The notes: generated by a model not told the origin, from the sequence alone. A stretch of DNA of 64,000 nucleotides from JAAYED01 sp040772225 (GCA_040772225.1 JAXGYO010000002.1:558001-622000), one strand, 5' to 3'; counted from the first letter of the stretch, positions 7,030-16,743 are shown. Numbers and translations are program-made.

Positions 7030-8924
7030 ACACGCCCGTTCCTGGCCAGCGTGAGACATGGCAGGTGCGCCTCCTGCTGGGCCTGGGCTTGACGCTGGCG
7101 ACCCTGCTCATGTTGGCCGGGCTCGCCCTGCTGGGCTATGGCTACTATTACAGCGACCGTATCCTGCCCGGCCTGAGCGTCCAGTACGTGCCCGTGGGTG
7201 GTCTGACGCGACAGCAAGCCCTTCGGAGATTGGAGGAGGCGCTGGTCGTCCAGGAATTGCCCTACGTGCGACTGGAGGGCGAGGATCAGGCCTGGATCTA
7301 CTCGACGGCCACGCTGGGCGGATCCCTCGATCTCAAGAGCGCAGTGGAACGGGCGTGGCTCATCGGACGGGGAGAGATCTTTAGGCAGGACCTGGTCACA
7401 CGCGCCCGGTTGCTCTGGCGTGGCTACAACATCGTACCAGACTTTCAGCTCGAACCCGGCTTGAGCCTGGAGCCGCTCCGCCAGATTGCCCTGCAGACCG
7501 GCACGCCACCTCGGCGCGCACAGGTACGGGTGGCCGGTCTGGACGTGAACAACATCGACGCGCGCACAGGGCGCGATCTCGACATCGATGCAGCACAGGC
7601 TGCCATCGTTGCCTCAGTGCGTGAGGCACTGGGCGTATCGGCCTGGAACGACGAGTTGCGCTGGCGTCTCTTGCTGGGAAACAGCGCCCCACGCACCGGC
7701 CATTTCCCCGTGGACCCGATCCCTGTAACCCTCTCCTTTATTGACCTGAACCCCGGAATGGCCGAGGTCAGCGCAGCCTACGGCCGTGCAGCGACGATCC
7801 TCAGCGCTCCCATCACCCTGTGGTATGAGGAACCGGCGGCCGCCGGCGCATCGGAGATGATACGGAGAACCTGGGCAGTTGATCGCTCTATGCTGGCAGA
7901 TTGGTTGATTATGTCGGGTGACTCCAGTGGGGGAGTCAGTCCTGAGGTGAGCGTAGATCGCGACGCACTCGACAGCTTTGTCACGAGCCTGGCTGCGGAG
8001 ATCGATCGCCCTGCCCGCCAGGGCCGCTTTCACTATGAGCCAGAAGCCGCTCTGCTGACTCTGGCAGCGCCCGAGCAGACAGGGCGCAGCCTCGATGTGC
8101 AGCAGACGGTCGATCTCCTCGAGCAGGCCAGCCTGAGTGACTCCCAGCGTAACATCAAACTACCAGTGACCATCAGCGATCCTCCGGTCACGCTGGCTCA
8201 GATGGAGGCCATGCTTCCGCTCGATCTGATCAGCACGGGAGAGACCAGTTTCGCAGGATCGGATGAGGCGCGCCTGCACAATATCTCGGTGGCTACAGCG
8301 CAACTGCATGGTGTTGCCGTTGGCGCCAGCAGCCGCTTTTCTTTCGTCGAGCACGTGGGACAGGTCACCATCGCAAGCGGCTACACTGAGGGGTGGGTCA
8401 TTGTCGGAGAGGAGACTGTACTGGGTCCCGGAGGCGGCGTATGCCAGGTGGGGACGACGTTCTTCAGGGCAGCTTTCTGGGGCGGCTATCCAATCGTCGA
8501 GCGCACACCGCACGCCTACCGCGTCTCATGGTATGAGCCTCCTGTAGGGCTGGACGCTGCCGTCTATACACCCTATGTAGACATCAAATTCGACAACGAT
8601 CAGGACACCCCGATTCTGATCCAGACCCAGGTGGATCGAGCAGCCGGCAAGCTCTACTTTCGATTCTATGGCCGGTCACCCAATCGCAAGGTGACCCTTG
8701 AAGGTCCCATCCTGGGTCCCACGAAGCCTGCCGGGGACCCGGTGATCGAGGTCGATCCCTCGCTGGCGCCAGGCCAGCGGGTGCAGGTGGAGACGGCACG
8801 TGACGGCATCACGGTGACAGTGTACAGGGTCATCGAGGTTAACGGCGCTGTCGTATCTCGGGAAGAGTTCTTGAGCGAATACGAGCCGTGGCCCGCCCGC
8901 TACCGAGAGGGGCCACCCCAGTAG
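7026..8924 (+). CDS. VanW family membrane-anchored cell-wall protein with G5-like domain
   Basis: This 632-residue protein has an N-terminal membrane anchor (residues ~15-40). Two repeats of the peptidoglycan-binding_4 type follow (roughly 60-230 and 280-390). The VanW domain (~410-545) includes FSFVEHVGQ, EETVLGPGGGVCQVGTTFFRA and AYRVSWYEPPVGLDAAVY. A C-terminal G5-like domain (~560-620) is rich in glycine and beta-strand residues. VanW proteins sit outside the membrane; their biochemical role is unknown, although the domain resembles enzymes acting on cell-wall material. It starts at GTG 7026 with a 4-nt overlap with the M42 gene, so translational coupling is likely. Confidence 0.88.
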   Translation: MNTPVPGQRETWQVRLLLGLGLTLATLLMLAGLALLGYGYYYSDRILPGLSVQYVPVGGLTRQQALRRLEEALVVQELPYVRLEGEDQAWIYSTATLGGSLDLKSAVERAWLIGRGEIFRQDLVTRARLLWRGYNIVPDFQLEPGLSLEPLRQIALQTGTPPRRAQVRVAGLDVNNIDARTGRDLDIDAAQAAIVASVREALGVSAWNDELRWRLLLGNSAPRTGHFPVDPIPVTLSFIDLNPGMAEVSAAYGRAATILSAPITLWYEEPAAAGASEMIRRTWAVDRSMLADWLIMSGDSSGGVSPEVSVDRDALDSFVTSLAAEIDRPARQGRFHYEPEAALLTLAAPEQTGRSLDVQQTVDLLEQASLSDSQRNIKLPVTISDPPVTLAQMEAMLPLDLISTGETSFAGSDEARLHNISVATAQLHGVAVGASSRFSFVEHVGQVTIASGYTEGWVIVGEETVLGPGGGVCQVGTTFFRAAFWGGYPIVERTPHAYRVSWYEPPVGLDAAVYTPYVDIKFDNDQDTPILIQTQVDRAAGKLYFRFYGRSPNRKVTLEGPILGPTKPAGDPVIEVDPSLAPGQRVQVETARDGITVTVYRVIEVNGAVVSREEFLSEYEPWPARYREGPPQ

Positions 8925-8936
8925 AGGTGGCCCTCT
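8906..8936 (+). other. Intercistronic hairpin between the VanW and YchF genes
   Basis: An 11-bp stem with one bulged G (AGAGGGGCCACC at 8906-8917, GGTGGCCCTCT at 8926-8936) spans the VanW stop codon. No T-run follows, so it is more likely an mRNA processing or attenuation element than a full terminator. Confidence 0.45.
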
Positions 8937-8966
8937 GTCGCACAAGAGCAGAGAGGAGCAAGTGCC

Positions 8967-10064
8967 ATGGCACTGCAACTGGGACTGGTGGGACTGCCCA
9001 ATGTCGGCAAGTCTACCCTGTTCAACGCTCTGACACGCGCCGGCGCAATGGTTGCCAGCTATCCCTTTACCACCATCGACCCCAATGTGGGTGTTGTACC
9101 TGTCCCTGACCCCCGCCTCGACCGCATTGCAGAGATCATCGCTCCCGACGAGGTCGTGCCGGCAAGCATGCGCGTGGTGGACATTGCCGGACTGGTGCGT
9201 GGCGCCAGTACTGGAGAAGGCCTTGGTAACCAGTTCCTCTCGCACATTCGGGCTGTCGACGCGATCGCCATGGTCGTGCGGTGCTTTGAGAGCAGCGAGG
9301 TGGCACATGTAACCGAGTCCCTGGATCCGATAGATGACATCGAGACTGTACAGTTGGAGTTGATCTTATCTGACCTGTCGTTGCTCGAAAGACATCGAGA
9401 GCGCGTTCAGACAAGGGCCAAGTCCGCACCCCGCGAGTACGCCCACGAGATCGCTGCGCTGGACAGCATCGCCCATCGCCTCCAGAGTGGACAGTGGCTT
9501 GAGCAGGAGACGCTGGATGAACACGAAATTCAGGCAATCGCCGGACTGGACCTGCTAACAATCAAGCCGCTGATCTATGTTGCCAACGTCGACGAGCATA
9601 ACCTGCCCGACGGCGGTGCACTGGCCGCCAAAGTCAGCAGTTACGCCGCTGATCACGGCGTCCCCGCTGTCGTCGTCTGCGCCCAGGTGGAGGCAGATCT
9701 GGCCGAGTTCCCGCCCGATGAGGCAGCGCTCCTGGCAGCGGAGATGCAGATCGGCGTTGGCGGTCTGCGGCAGCTGATTGGCGTGGGTTATCGCACGCTC
9801 GACTATATCACCTTCTTTACCACCACCGGAGAAAAGCAGGTACGCGCCTGGGAACTCCAGCGGGGCAAGACCGCCCTCGATGCTGCCGCCCGTGTGCACT
9901 CTGACCTGGCTCGCGGATTCATCCGGGCCGAAGTAATCAGCTTCGCTGCGCTGGATCGGGTGGCCTCAATCGCACATGCCCGAGAACAGGGGCTGCTCCG
10001 TCTTGAGGGTCGCGACTATGTTGTCGAGGATGGCGACGTCATCCACGTCCGGTTTGCTGTCTAG
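8967..10064 (+). CDS. ychF: Redox-regulated ATPase YchF
   Basis: A canonical 365-residue YchF/OLA1 ATPase of the Obg family. The P-loop is GLPNVGKST (residues 9-17), switch II is VDIAGLVRGAS, and the specificity motif NVDE replaces the NKxD of GTPases, which is the known reason YchF prefers ATP. The TGS-containing C-terminus ends with RLEGRDYVVEDGDVIHVRF. YchF binds ribosomes and influences stress responses and translation fidelity. AGAGGAG lies 9 nt before the ATG. The stop overlaps the convergent next gene at a CTAG palindrome, so both stop codons share four bases. Confidence 0.95.
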   Translation: MALQLGLVGLPNVGKSTLFNALTRAGAMVASYPFTTIDPNVGVVPVPDPRLDRIAEIIAPDEVVPASMRVVDIAGLVRGASTGEGLGNQFLSHIRAVDAIAMVVRCFESSEVAHVTESLDPIDDIETVQLELILSDLSLLERHRERVQTRAKSAPREYAHEIAALDSIAHRLQSGQWLEQETLDEHEIQAIAGLDLLTIKPLIYVANVDEHNLPDGGALAAKVSSYAADHGVPAVVVCAQVEADLAEFPPDEAALLAAEMQIGVGGLRQLIGVGYRTLDYITFFTTTGEKQVRAWELQRGKTALDAAARVHSDLARGFIRAEVISFAALDRVASIAHAREQGLLRLEGRDYVVEDGDVIHVRFAV

Positions 10065-11278
10065 TTTTCAGCCGCGCTCCAGTGAAACGATACCTGCTCT
10101 GCCCGCGGGCTGAGCGCGACTGGCGATGCCGTGTCTGCGATATCGACGATCCGAACGGACCAGGAGTACCAGCCCTCTGTCCCGAACGCTACAACGTGTT
10201 GGTGCTCCCTCGTCATGGTCCTGGCCTCAGGTTCGCCAGCGGGCGGCTGAAGCAGCACCTCAAAGCGTTCGTCCGGCCCGAGCTCAGCCGCCCAATCCCA
10301 GACCAGCGCTACCTCGGCACCTTTGATGCGCGCCCCGTGGTAAGGCGTCACCAGCTCAGGGGGTGAATAGACGAGGAACTGCTCCGAGCCCTCCGCCTCG
10401 CTCACGACTGGCGTCAATCCGGCAGTGGGCGTTGGCTCTGGGAAAAAGTACATCTCCAGATAGCCCGGCAGTTCTGCCAGGTTCAGGCGGGTGCCGGTCG
10501 CCCAGACTGAGACCAGCACCGCCACCAGCGCAATGAGACCGGTCACAAGTACAGGTGACACACCCTCCCGTCGCACGCGCGGCTTGATAACGGGCGCGGG
10601 TTCACTCTCTGAGCGCGCTGGCTCCGGGACCTCTGGGACAGGGGAAATCTGGGCATAGCGAATAACCATCAGCGGCGTCTCAGCGTCAACGCGGCCGGTC
10701 CGCCCCAACGAACGTGCCGCCGCTCCTGCCGTTCTGGCCTGCCGCGCAACTCTCGAGAGGGCGCCTGCGCTGATCCTGTCAGCTGCGGACCTGTGCACCA
10801 GCAGCATCAGATCTCCCTTGACCACGCGCCAGACGGTAGAGTACAGCGCGGGTATCTGTCCAGAACCCGGGTGCTCTGTGAGGGCAACGCGAAATCCCCT
10901 GTGACTGGCCAGCGGATCAAACAAGTCGCGCACGACGTTGTAGCGCGCCAGGCGCACGACGGCCTCGGAGTTTCCGACCATGTACACATCGAGCCCCCGC
11001 TGTACTGCGAGAAGGAGAACCCTGTGCTCCAACTCCGCATGATCGCGGTAGGCTTGTGACAGGCTGTGCAGTAGCGTCGGTATGGCATCAAAGGAACGAC
11101 TGCCGTAATAGTCGCGGCAGATCCAGGCGAGCGCCTGCGGATCGGCATTCTCCGTTGCCAGGATAATCAGTTTACCCTTGCGCTGTACCAGCAGCGGGTC
11201 GAGATCCTGGCACAGATCGTTTACCGTGACCTGCAGGGTATGGGCGCCATACCCTATGTCTGTAGATTGGATCTCCAC
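10061..11278 (-). CDS. Membrane protein with degenerate PP2C-like domain and extracytoplasmic C-terminus
   Basis: At 405 residues it has three parts. Residues ~1-185 resemble a PP2C/SpoIIE-type phosphatase fold: YMVGNSEAVVRLA sits where active enzymes have VGDSRAY, and GDLMLLVHR where they have the LLxSDGL motif. The metal-binding aspartates are therefore missing and I infer a pseudophosphatase. A single transmembrane helix follows near residues 240-262 (VLVTGLIALVAVLVSVWA). The last ~130 residues form an extracytoplasmic, probably beta-rich domain with no recognised family. It is the last gene after the propeller lipoprotein (45-nt gap), which suggests a shared envelope-sensing role. The fold assignment rests on weak motif likeness. 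Confidence 0.5.
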   Translation of the reverse strand: MEIQSTDIGYGAHTLQVTVNDLCQDLDPLLVQRKGKLIILATENADPQALAWICRDYYGSRSFDAIPTLLHSLSQAYRDHAELEHRVLLLAVQRGLDVYMVGNSEAVVRLARYNVVRDLFDPLASHRGFRVALTEHPGSGQIPALYSTVWRVVKGDLMLLVHRSAADRISAGALSRVARQARTAGAAARSLGRTGRVDAETPLMVIRYAQISPVPEVPEPARSESEPAPVIKPRVRREGVSPVLVTGLIALVAVLVSVWATGTRLNLAELPGYLEMYFFPEPTPTAGLTPVVSEAEGSEQFLVYSPPELVTPYHGARIKGAEVALVWDWAAELGPDERFEVLLQPPAGEPEARTMTREHQHVVAFGTEGWYSWSVRIVDIADTASPVALSPRAEQVSFHWSAAEN

Positions 11279-11323
11279 TATCGTCCTTTCAGCATCACAT
11301 CACCCGCTTGCGCTCCGATGCTG

Positions 11324-13372
11324 TCATTCCTGCACGGCGGTCAGGACGCTGACAGGCACGCGATACAGCCCTGCACCGGTGCTCACCCAAAGGCTATTGT
11401 TGCCATCGTGCAGCACATGTTCCGCCCCGGGTAGATCGACATAGGACCAGTCTGCCTCCGCTGGTTGCCTTCGGGACAAGCCAGCACGCGTGGCCATCCA
11501 GAGATCGCCGCTGGGCCCAACGGATAGATCGCGCATATCCATGTCGCGCAGGCCGCCGCCCGTGCTCTCCACAGTGAACCGCGTCCAACGCCCGTCCGGC
11601 CTGTGCCGCGCCAGGCCACTGGCCGTAGCAACCCAGATGTTACCATCACCATCCAGACTCAAGCCGCGCACGTCATCACTGAGCAGCCCGTTGTCCCTGG
11701 TGAACAGTGTTTGTGCCCCGTCCGGTTCCAGGTGCAGCAGCCCTGCGGCGGTCGCCACCCAGGTGCCTCCCAGGGGATCTACCACCACGGCACGTGGCAG
11801 CGACCCGGTTTCTGTCAGAATGTCGCTCTGCTCCTGTATTGCCTGTCCATCGTACAACAGAAGTTTGCCATCGGTGGTCAGCAAACGGACGCAACCGTCC
11901 GCGCCAAAGGCGGCCGAGGCAACATTCGAGATCTCAAGCAGGGTGGCGCCCAGACCTGCTCTGTCAATCGGCTGCAGACCTTCAGAGGTTGCAGCCCACA
12001 CTTGCCCGGCTGCGTCTACTCCCAACCATGCCACGGCGGCGTCAGTAGCGAGTTCCGTGACCCCCTCGTCATCGATCCAGGAGACACCTCTCGGCGTTGC
12101 TACAAATACCGCGCCGCTCGTATCCACGGCCAGTCCTGTGATACGGTTGTCTGGCAGAGGCGAAGGAACCTCCCAGGGTCCCTCGAGAGACTCAGACTCC
12201 AGATCCAGGCGCCAGAGGCCGGTCTGGCTGCCCATCCATAGGAGGCCCTCGTCATCTCTGGCAAAGCACAGCACGGTAACGCCATCCAGACCGAGAGCCT
12301 GAAACCTGCGTTGGGGCACATGATAGCTGAGCATGTCACGCCCGGTCACCCAGAGCGTGCCATCCGCGAGAATCTCCAGACCATGTGAGCGCGATGGTAT
12401 CGCCGGATTTATGTCTGGCAGGTGGCCCTCCCAGCGCTGGTCGACGGGATCAAACCGGATCAGCCCGCCGCGCTCCTGGCCCGCGAAGGTCATCCAGAGC
12501 GTGCCTTCGGCATCGACCGCGATGTCGGTCACATCCTCAGACGTCTCGATCTCTGAGAAGAAAGTATGATCCTGCCACCAGAGCTCGCCCTCTTGCGCAT
12601 AGGCAATGCCATCGCCAACCGCCCAGACACGCCCGGCACTGGAGATACCCACGAACCGGTTGTTTGGCGTCAATCCGTTGTCGGTGCCATAGACGCGCCA
12701 GCGCGTCCCATCGTAGGCCTCCACGCGTCCATCCAGCCTTGGTTGCCAAAGCCAACCGCTCTCCGGCCGGTTGACCCACATCCGGGGATGGATCCGCTTC
12801 GAGTTGAGTAGAGCGCTGTACTCGGTACTGACTGCCTCGCGCCGACTGGCATAGTGGACCCATCCGCCGTCGAGACGCACCGTATACCCGTCCACGTCAG
12901 CATAGCTCAGCCACAATCTGCCAAGGTTGTCTACAGCCAGCGCCTGCACCGCTTGCGACGGCAGTCCGTCCTGCATCCCATAGATGTGATAGTCACCGCT
13001 CGGCGTCCAGGCCACCAGGCCGCCGTAGGTCGCCGCCCAGAGAGTGCCGCCATTCATGACCACATCATGAATGCTATTGGGATTGGACCAGTACTGAACG
13101 CTATTGGCGACAAGGTCCAGGCGATTAGCTGGTGTCTCCGTCTCTTGCGGCAGCGCGGCCAACGTTGGGACGGGTGTCGTGGTCGGAGGCGCAAGAAGTG
13201 TAGCCGTTCTCACGACCCGAGTCGCAGACGGCACGGTCGGCGTTGGCTGCTCGATCCAATATGCGTCACATCCTGTGCCGCACAGAGAGATCGCGAGCAA
13301 AAGAGTAGTGAGTAACAACCGATGGGGGTGACAAGCTGATCCTTTCACCCCAACATCGTAGCCAAGACACAT
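11324..13372 (-). CDS. Secreted or lipoprotein seven-bladed sensor-type beta-propeller
   Basis: A ~680-residue protein made of repeated Reg_prop-type propeller motifs (LWAATYGGLVAWTPSGDYHIYGMQDGLPS, LWMGSQTGLWRLD, IWVATASGLARHRPDGRWTRF and similar), as found in the periplasmic part of hybrid two-component sensors. No kinase or membrane segment follows, so it is a stand-alone propeller. The N-terminus has a hydrophobic signal segment ending in GTGC and then a Thr/Pro-rich linker, suggesting a lipoprotein, although the lipobox is not classical. The start is uncertain: ATG 13372 lacks a good ribosome site, and GTG 13420 and GTG 13348 are alternatives. It lies between the phosphotriesterase-like and pseudophosphatase genes in one operon. 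Confidence 0.75.
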   Translation of the reverse strand: MCLGYDVGVKGSACHPHRLLLTTLLLAISLCGTGCDAYWIEQPTPTVPSATRVVRTATLLAPPTTTPVPTLAALPQETETPANRLDLVANSVQYWSNPNSIHDVVMNGGTLWAATYGGLVAWTPSGDYHIYGMQDGLPSQAVQALAVDNLGRLWLSYADVDGYTVRLDGGWVHYASRREAVSTEYSALLNSKRIHPRMWVNRPESGWLWQPRLDGRVEAYDGTRWRVYGTDNGLTPNNRFVGISSAGRVWAVGDGIAYAQEGELWWQDHTFFSEIETSEDVTDIAVDAEGTLWMTFAGQERGGLIRFDPVDQRWEGHLPDINPAIPSRSHGLEILADGTLWVTGRDMLSYHVPQRRFQALGLDGVTVLCFARDDEGLLWMGSQTGLWRLDLESESLEGPWEVPSPLPDNRITGLAVDTSGAVFVATPRGVSWIDDEGVTELATDAAVAWLGVDAAGQVWAATSEGLQPIDRAGLGATLLEISNVASAAFGADGCVRLLTTDGKLLLYDGQAIQEQSDILTETGSLPRAVVVDPLGGTWVATAAGLLHLEPDGAQTLFTRDNGLLSDDVRGLSLDGDGNIWVATASGLARHRPDGRWTRFTVESTGGGLRDMDMRDLSVGPSGDLWMATRAGLSRRQPAEADWSYVDLPGAEHVLHDGNNSLWVSTGAGLYRVPVSVLTAVQE

Positions 13373-13400
13373 GCCACCTGCAACTCGGGCAACTGAGGCG

Positions 13401-14354
13401 TTAGGGTGCCGCCAGTACACGGGCGGGATTTTCGATCAACAGCTTTTCCATGATCCGGCTGTTCACACCCGCCGCGCGCAGCGCGGGCAACAAGTCGTCG
13501 ATCAAGGCGGTCATGGGTCGGATCTGTCCGCCAGCAGGCTCGCCGACGTGGTACCAGCCCGCATCCTGCGAGATGAGCAACTGGTTCTCAAAGCCGCGGT
13601 CCAGCATCTCGACCAGGAGCGCCACGTGTCGCTCTACCGGCGACCAGCCAATGCTGTCGTATTCGAGCCAGGCGCCGCGCTCCAGCAATGCCTGGTGTGT
13701 GTCCAGCATCTGATGCCACTCTGGATTCGCGGGATCCACGTCTGCGCCGATCTGATCCGCATGTGCGATGATATACTTGTTCGGGTTCATCCCGTGCGCT
13801 TCGATGAGGTCCAGACTCTCGTGTGCCGCCTGGGAATTGCCGGTGTGCGCCATCACCGCGAGTCCCGTTTCGCGATGCGTGATGGCGGCCGCCTGCACGA
13901 CAGTCTCTTGCACTGGTAACAGCGCGCCGGGATTGACAGCGATCTTGATGAATCCCGGCCGAATACCTGTGCCATCTATACCGTCCCAGAACTCGGGCAG
14001 CCATCGATCTGCGAGCGCCGCAGGGTCCATGCCAAACACCCACTCGGGCAGGTAGGGCTCCCTGTAAAACCCGGTATTGGTGATAATCTGCAGGCCGGCC
14101 GCCGTGCTGAGTGCTCGCAACAGCTCGGGATCTCGACCTAGATATGCAGGGGTGCACTCCACCAGTGTGCTGACACCCTGCCGGACGACCGCTCGCAAAT
14201 AGGGGAGCATCACGCCGGCGACCTCGGCACGATTCCAGCGGTGCGGCCCTGTAACGGCCGCACCACCGAAATCCACCATCACGTGCTCGTGCATCAATGT
14301 GGTCCCCAGACGCTCTGGCGCAACCGGGCCAGTGACCGAGTAGATGTTGCTCAT
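13401..14354 (-). CDS. Phosphotriesterase (PTE/PHP-lactonase) family hydrolase
   Basis: A 317-residue TIM-barrel amidohydrolase of the PTE family with all binuclear-metal ligands visible: H22 and H24 (MHEHV), a carboxylatable K137 (FIKIAV), H170 (VMAHTGN), H198 (IIAHADQ) and D264 (ISQDAGW). Characterised relatives include phosphotriesterases, N-acyl homoserine lactonases and sugar-lactone hydrolases. With a GH3 glycosidase directly upstream (24-nt gap), a lactone of a sugar acid is a plausible substrate, but that is inference from context. Confidence 0.85.
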   Translation of the reverse strand: MSNIYSVTGPVAPERLGTTLMHEHVMVDFGGAAVTGPHRWNRAEVAGVMLPYLRAVVRQGVSTLVECTPAYLGRDPELLRALSTAAGLQIITNTGFYREPYLPEWVFGMDPAALADRWLPEFWDGIDGTGIRPGFIKIAVNPGALLPVQETVVQAAAITHRETGLAVMAHTGNSQAAHESLDLIEAHGMNPNKYIIAHADQIGADVDPANPEWHQMLDTHQALLERGAWLEYDSIGWSPVERHVALLVEMLDRGFENQLLISQDAGWYHVGEPAGGQIRPMTALIDDLLPALRAAGVNSRIMEKLLIENPARVLAAP

Positions 14355-14378
14355 GTCTCTATTCCCGTCGTGATAGGA

Positions 14379-16499
14379 TCAGCCCGTGACAGTGAAATGC
14401 CCTGTGACAAAAGGCGCCCCGCCGGATCGCGGTTGCCCCCCACCCACAGAGACCGTGAAGGATCCAGGCTCCACTACAGCATTCCCCTCATCATCGTATG
14501 CGGCTAGCTGCCGGCGACCGATGGTAAACCCTACCCTGCGAGACTCACCGGCCCCCAGATGGACACGATCGAACCCCACGAGGGTGCGCAGCGGCACCGG
14601 ATAAGTAGACTCATCGTCGGTCAGATAGACCTGGACAACCTCATCACCAGGCATCGTTCCCGTATTGCGCACGCGAACACTGACATTCACCGATTGCCCG
14701 GCGCCGACGGTGGAGCTCACCTCCAGATCGCTGTAGGCAAAAGTCGTATAAGACAGTCCGTGGCCAAAGGGATAGAGCGGCTCCTCCTTTAAGAACCTGT
14801 AAGTGCGCCCCTGCATGGCATAGTCTTCCAGTGGCGGGAGTTGCTCCACACCAGTGTAAAAAGTCACCGGAAGACGACCGGCCGGATTGTACTCGCCAAA
14901 GAGCACTTCTCCGATTGCCGTGCCGCCCTCCTCGCCCGGATACCAGGCCTCCAGAATGGCTTGAGCGTTCTCCTTGGCCCAGTTCACCGCCAGCGCGCTG
15001 CCGTTCAGCAGGACCACGACGAGCGGCTTGCCCGTCGCCGCGACAGCCTTGAGCAGAGACTCTTGCACAGCCGGCAGGTCGATATCCGGACGATCCGCCC
15101 AGGCCTTTTGAGGATTCTCCTCTCCCTCCACCGCCTGGGAGATCCCGACACAGGCCACGATGACGTCGGCATCGCTGGCCGCCGCAACCGCCGCCTCAAA
15201 ACCACTCTCATCGGGGTCCAGCAGCGCGCTGCCCTGCGCGTACTCTACGGATGCGCTGTGACGCATCGCCGCGGCACGAATGCCCTGCAGCGGCGTCACC
15301 GAACGAGAGGGTGTTCCGGAATAGTTCCCAACGAGCACCTCAGCATCATCGGCATTGGGGCCGATCACTGCGATCTTGAGCCCGGCCTGAAGCGGAAGCG
15401 CCCCTCGATCGTTCTTGAGAAGCACCATCGATTCGCGGGCAACCTCCAGAGCCAGCGCCCGGTGTTCTTCCGAGTCGTTCACGCTGTAAGGTATCTGGGT
15501 GTAGGGCACCATCTCGGGTGGGTCGAACATCCCCAGGCGCATGCGCGTGAGCATCAACCTGCGGACGGACTGGTCGATCGTGGCTTCGTCGATATAGCCC
15601 TGTCCAACCGCGCTGAGCAGGTATAAATAGGCCTCGCCGCAGTTGAGATCGCAGCCAGCCTTGACGGCCATGGCGACACCCTCTTCAGGCCCGCTGGCGA
15701 CCTTGTGATGCAGCCAGATGTCGCGGATAGCCCAGCAGTCGGACGTCACATGCCCATCAAAGTCCCACTCATCGCGCAGAATATCTACGAGTAGCGTCTC
15801 ACTGGCACAGCAAGGCTCACCATTGGTTCTGTTGTAAGCACCCATCACGGCTTCCACTTTGGCCTCGCGTACCAGCGCCTCAAAGGCGGGGAGATAAGTT
15901 TCGCGCATGTCGCGGGGGCTGGCGATGGCGTCAAAATGGTGCCTGTCGGCCTCGGGCCCGCTGTGCACTGCATAGTGTTTAGCCGTGGCAGCCACTTTGA
16001 GATACTTGGCATGATCTCCCTGGAGACCCTCGACGAGCGCCACGCCCATGCGGCTGGTCAGGAACGGATCCTCACCGTAGGTCTCCTGCCCGCGACCCCA
16101 GCGCGGATCGCGGAATATGTTGATATTGGGGGTCCAAAAGGTCAATCCTTTGTATATCCCGCGGTCCCCCTGACGCACGAATTCGTGGTGCTTTGCCCGG
16201 GCCTCATCGGATGTGGCAACCGCCATCCGGTGAATCAGGCTGGTGTTCCATGTCGCAGCCATGCCGATCGCCTGGGGGAATACCGTCGCCACGCCGGCCC
16301 TGGCGACGCCGTGCAGGCACTCGTTCCACCAGTTGTACGAAGGGATGCTCAGTCGCTCAATTTCTGGTGCGTCGTGCACCATCTGCGACACTTTTTCCTG
16401 AAGCGTCATGCGAGATACGAGATCGTCTGCTCGCTCCTCAAAGGAACGCTTGGGATCGAGATACAGCGGCGTGTCTTCCCTGGAACTGCTTGCCATGAT
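14379..16499 (-). CDS. Glycoside hydrolase family 3 (beta-glucosidase/xylosidase type)
   Basis: A 706-residue GH3 enzyme. The N-terminal (beta/alpha)8 domain carries the catalytic nucleophile D253 in VTSDCWAI. The second alpha/beta sandwich domain includes IAVIGPNADD, and a C-terminal fibronectin-III-like domain includes GQSVNVSVRVRNTG. KHYAVHSGPE resembles the bacterial beta-xylosidase/beta-glucosidase branch. No signal peptide is seen, so it probably acts on imported oligosaccharides in the cytoplasm. The frame extends further upstream, but ATG 16499 is preceded by a near-perfect AAGGAGG. It leads the operon continuing into the hydrolase, propeller and pseudophosphatase genes. Confidence 0.92.
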   Translation of the reverse strand: MMASSSREDTPLYLDPKRSFEERADDLVSRMTLQEKVSQMVHDAPEIERLSIPSYNWWNECLHGVARAGVATVFPQAIGMAATWNTSLIHRMAVATSDEARAKHHEFVRQGDRGIYKGLTFWTPNINIFRDPRWGRGQETYGEDPFLTSRMGVALVEGLQGDHAKYLKVAATAKHYAVHSGPEADRHHFDAIASPRDMRETYLPAFEALVREAKVEAVMGAYNRTNGEPCCASETLLVDILRDEWDFDGHVTSDCWAIRDIWLHHKVASGPEEGVAMAVKAGCDLNCGEAYLYLLSAVGQGYIDEATIDQSVRRLMLTRMRLGMFDPPEMVPYTQIPYSVNDSEEHRALALEVARESMVLLKNDRGALPLQAGLKIAVIGPNADDAEVLVGNYSGTPSRSVTPLQGIRAAAMRHSASVEYAQGSALLDPDESGFEAAVAAASDADVIVACVGISQAVEGEENPQKAWADRPDIDLPAVQESLLKAVAATGKPLVVVLLNGSALAVNWAKENAQAILEAWYPGEEGGTAIGEVLFGEYNPAGRLPVTFYTGVEQLPPLEDYAMQGRTYRFLKEEPLYPFGHGLSYTTFAYSDLEVSSTVGAGQSVNVSVRVRNTGTMPGDEVVQVYLTDDESTYPVPLRTLVGFDRVHLGAGESRRVGFTIGRRQLAAYDDEGNAVVEPGSFTVSVGGGQPRSGGAPFVTGHFTVTG

Positions 16500-16541
16500 G
16501 CGCCTCCTTGAGCATATCTGAGTGAACGTGATACTGCAGAG

Positions 16542-16570
16542 AGTATAGCGCGGGTAGGCAACCCTGACCA
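16542..16570 (-). promoter_or_regulatory. Promoter of the GH3 operon
   Basis: On the minus strand, TGGTCA (16570-16565), 17 bp, TATACT (16547-16542). The -35 is imperfect (4 of 6). The predicted start is ~35 nt before the ATG. Confidence 0.5.
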
Positions 16571-16660
16571 GTGGCTCGAGCGCCTCCACCAAGCGGTCGG
16601 GGGCATCACTTTCTGCTGGCAAGACCCAACCTCTCACCTTTTCGCCTGATTTTCTGGCAC

Positions 16661-16688
16661 TTGACGCCCCCGGGCTTTTCGTTATGAT
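16661..16688 (+). promoter_or_regulatory. Promoter of pckG
   Basis: TTGACG (16661-16666), 16 bp, TATGAT (16683-16688). The start would be near 16695, giving a ~180-nt untranslated leader. Confidence 0.65.
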
Positions 16689-16743
16689 GCATGTGGTGTA
16701 GGTTGCGGCTGGGCGCCTGCGCACGCGCTTGTGCGGTGCGTAC

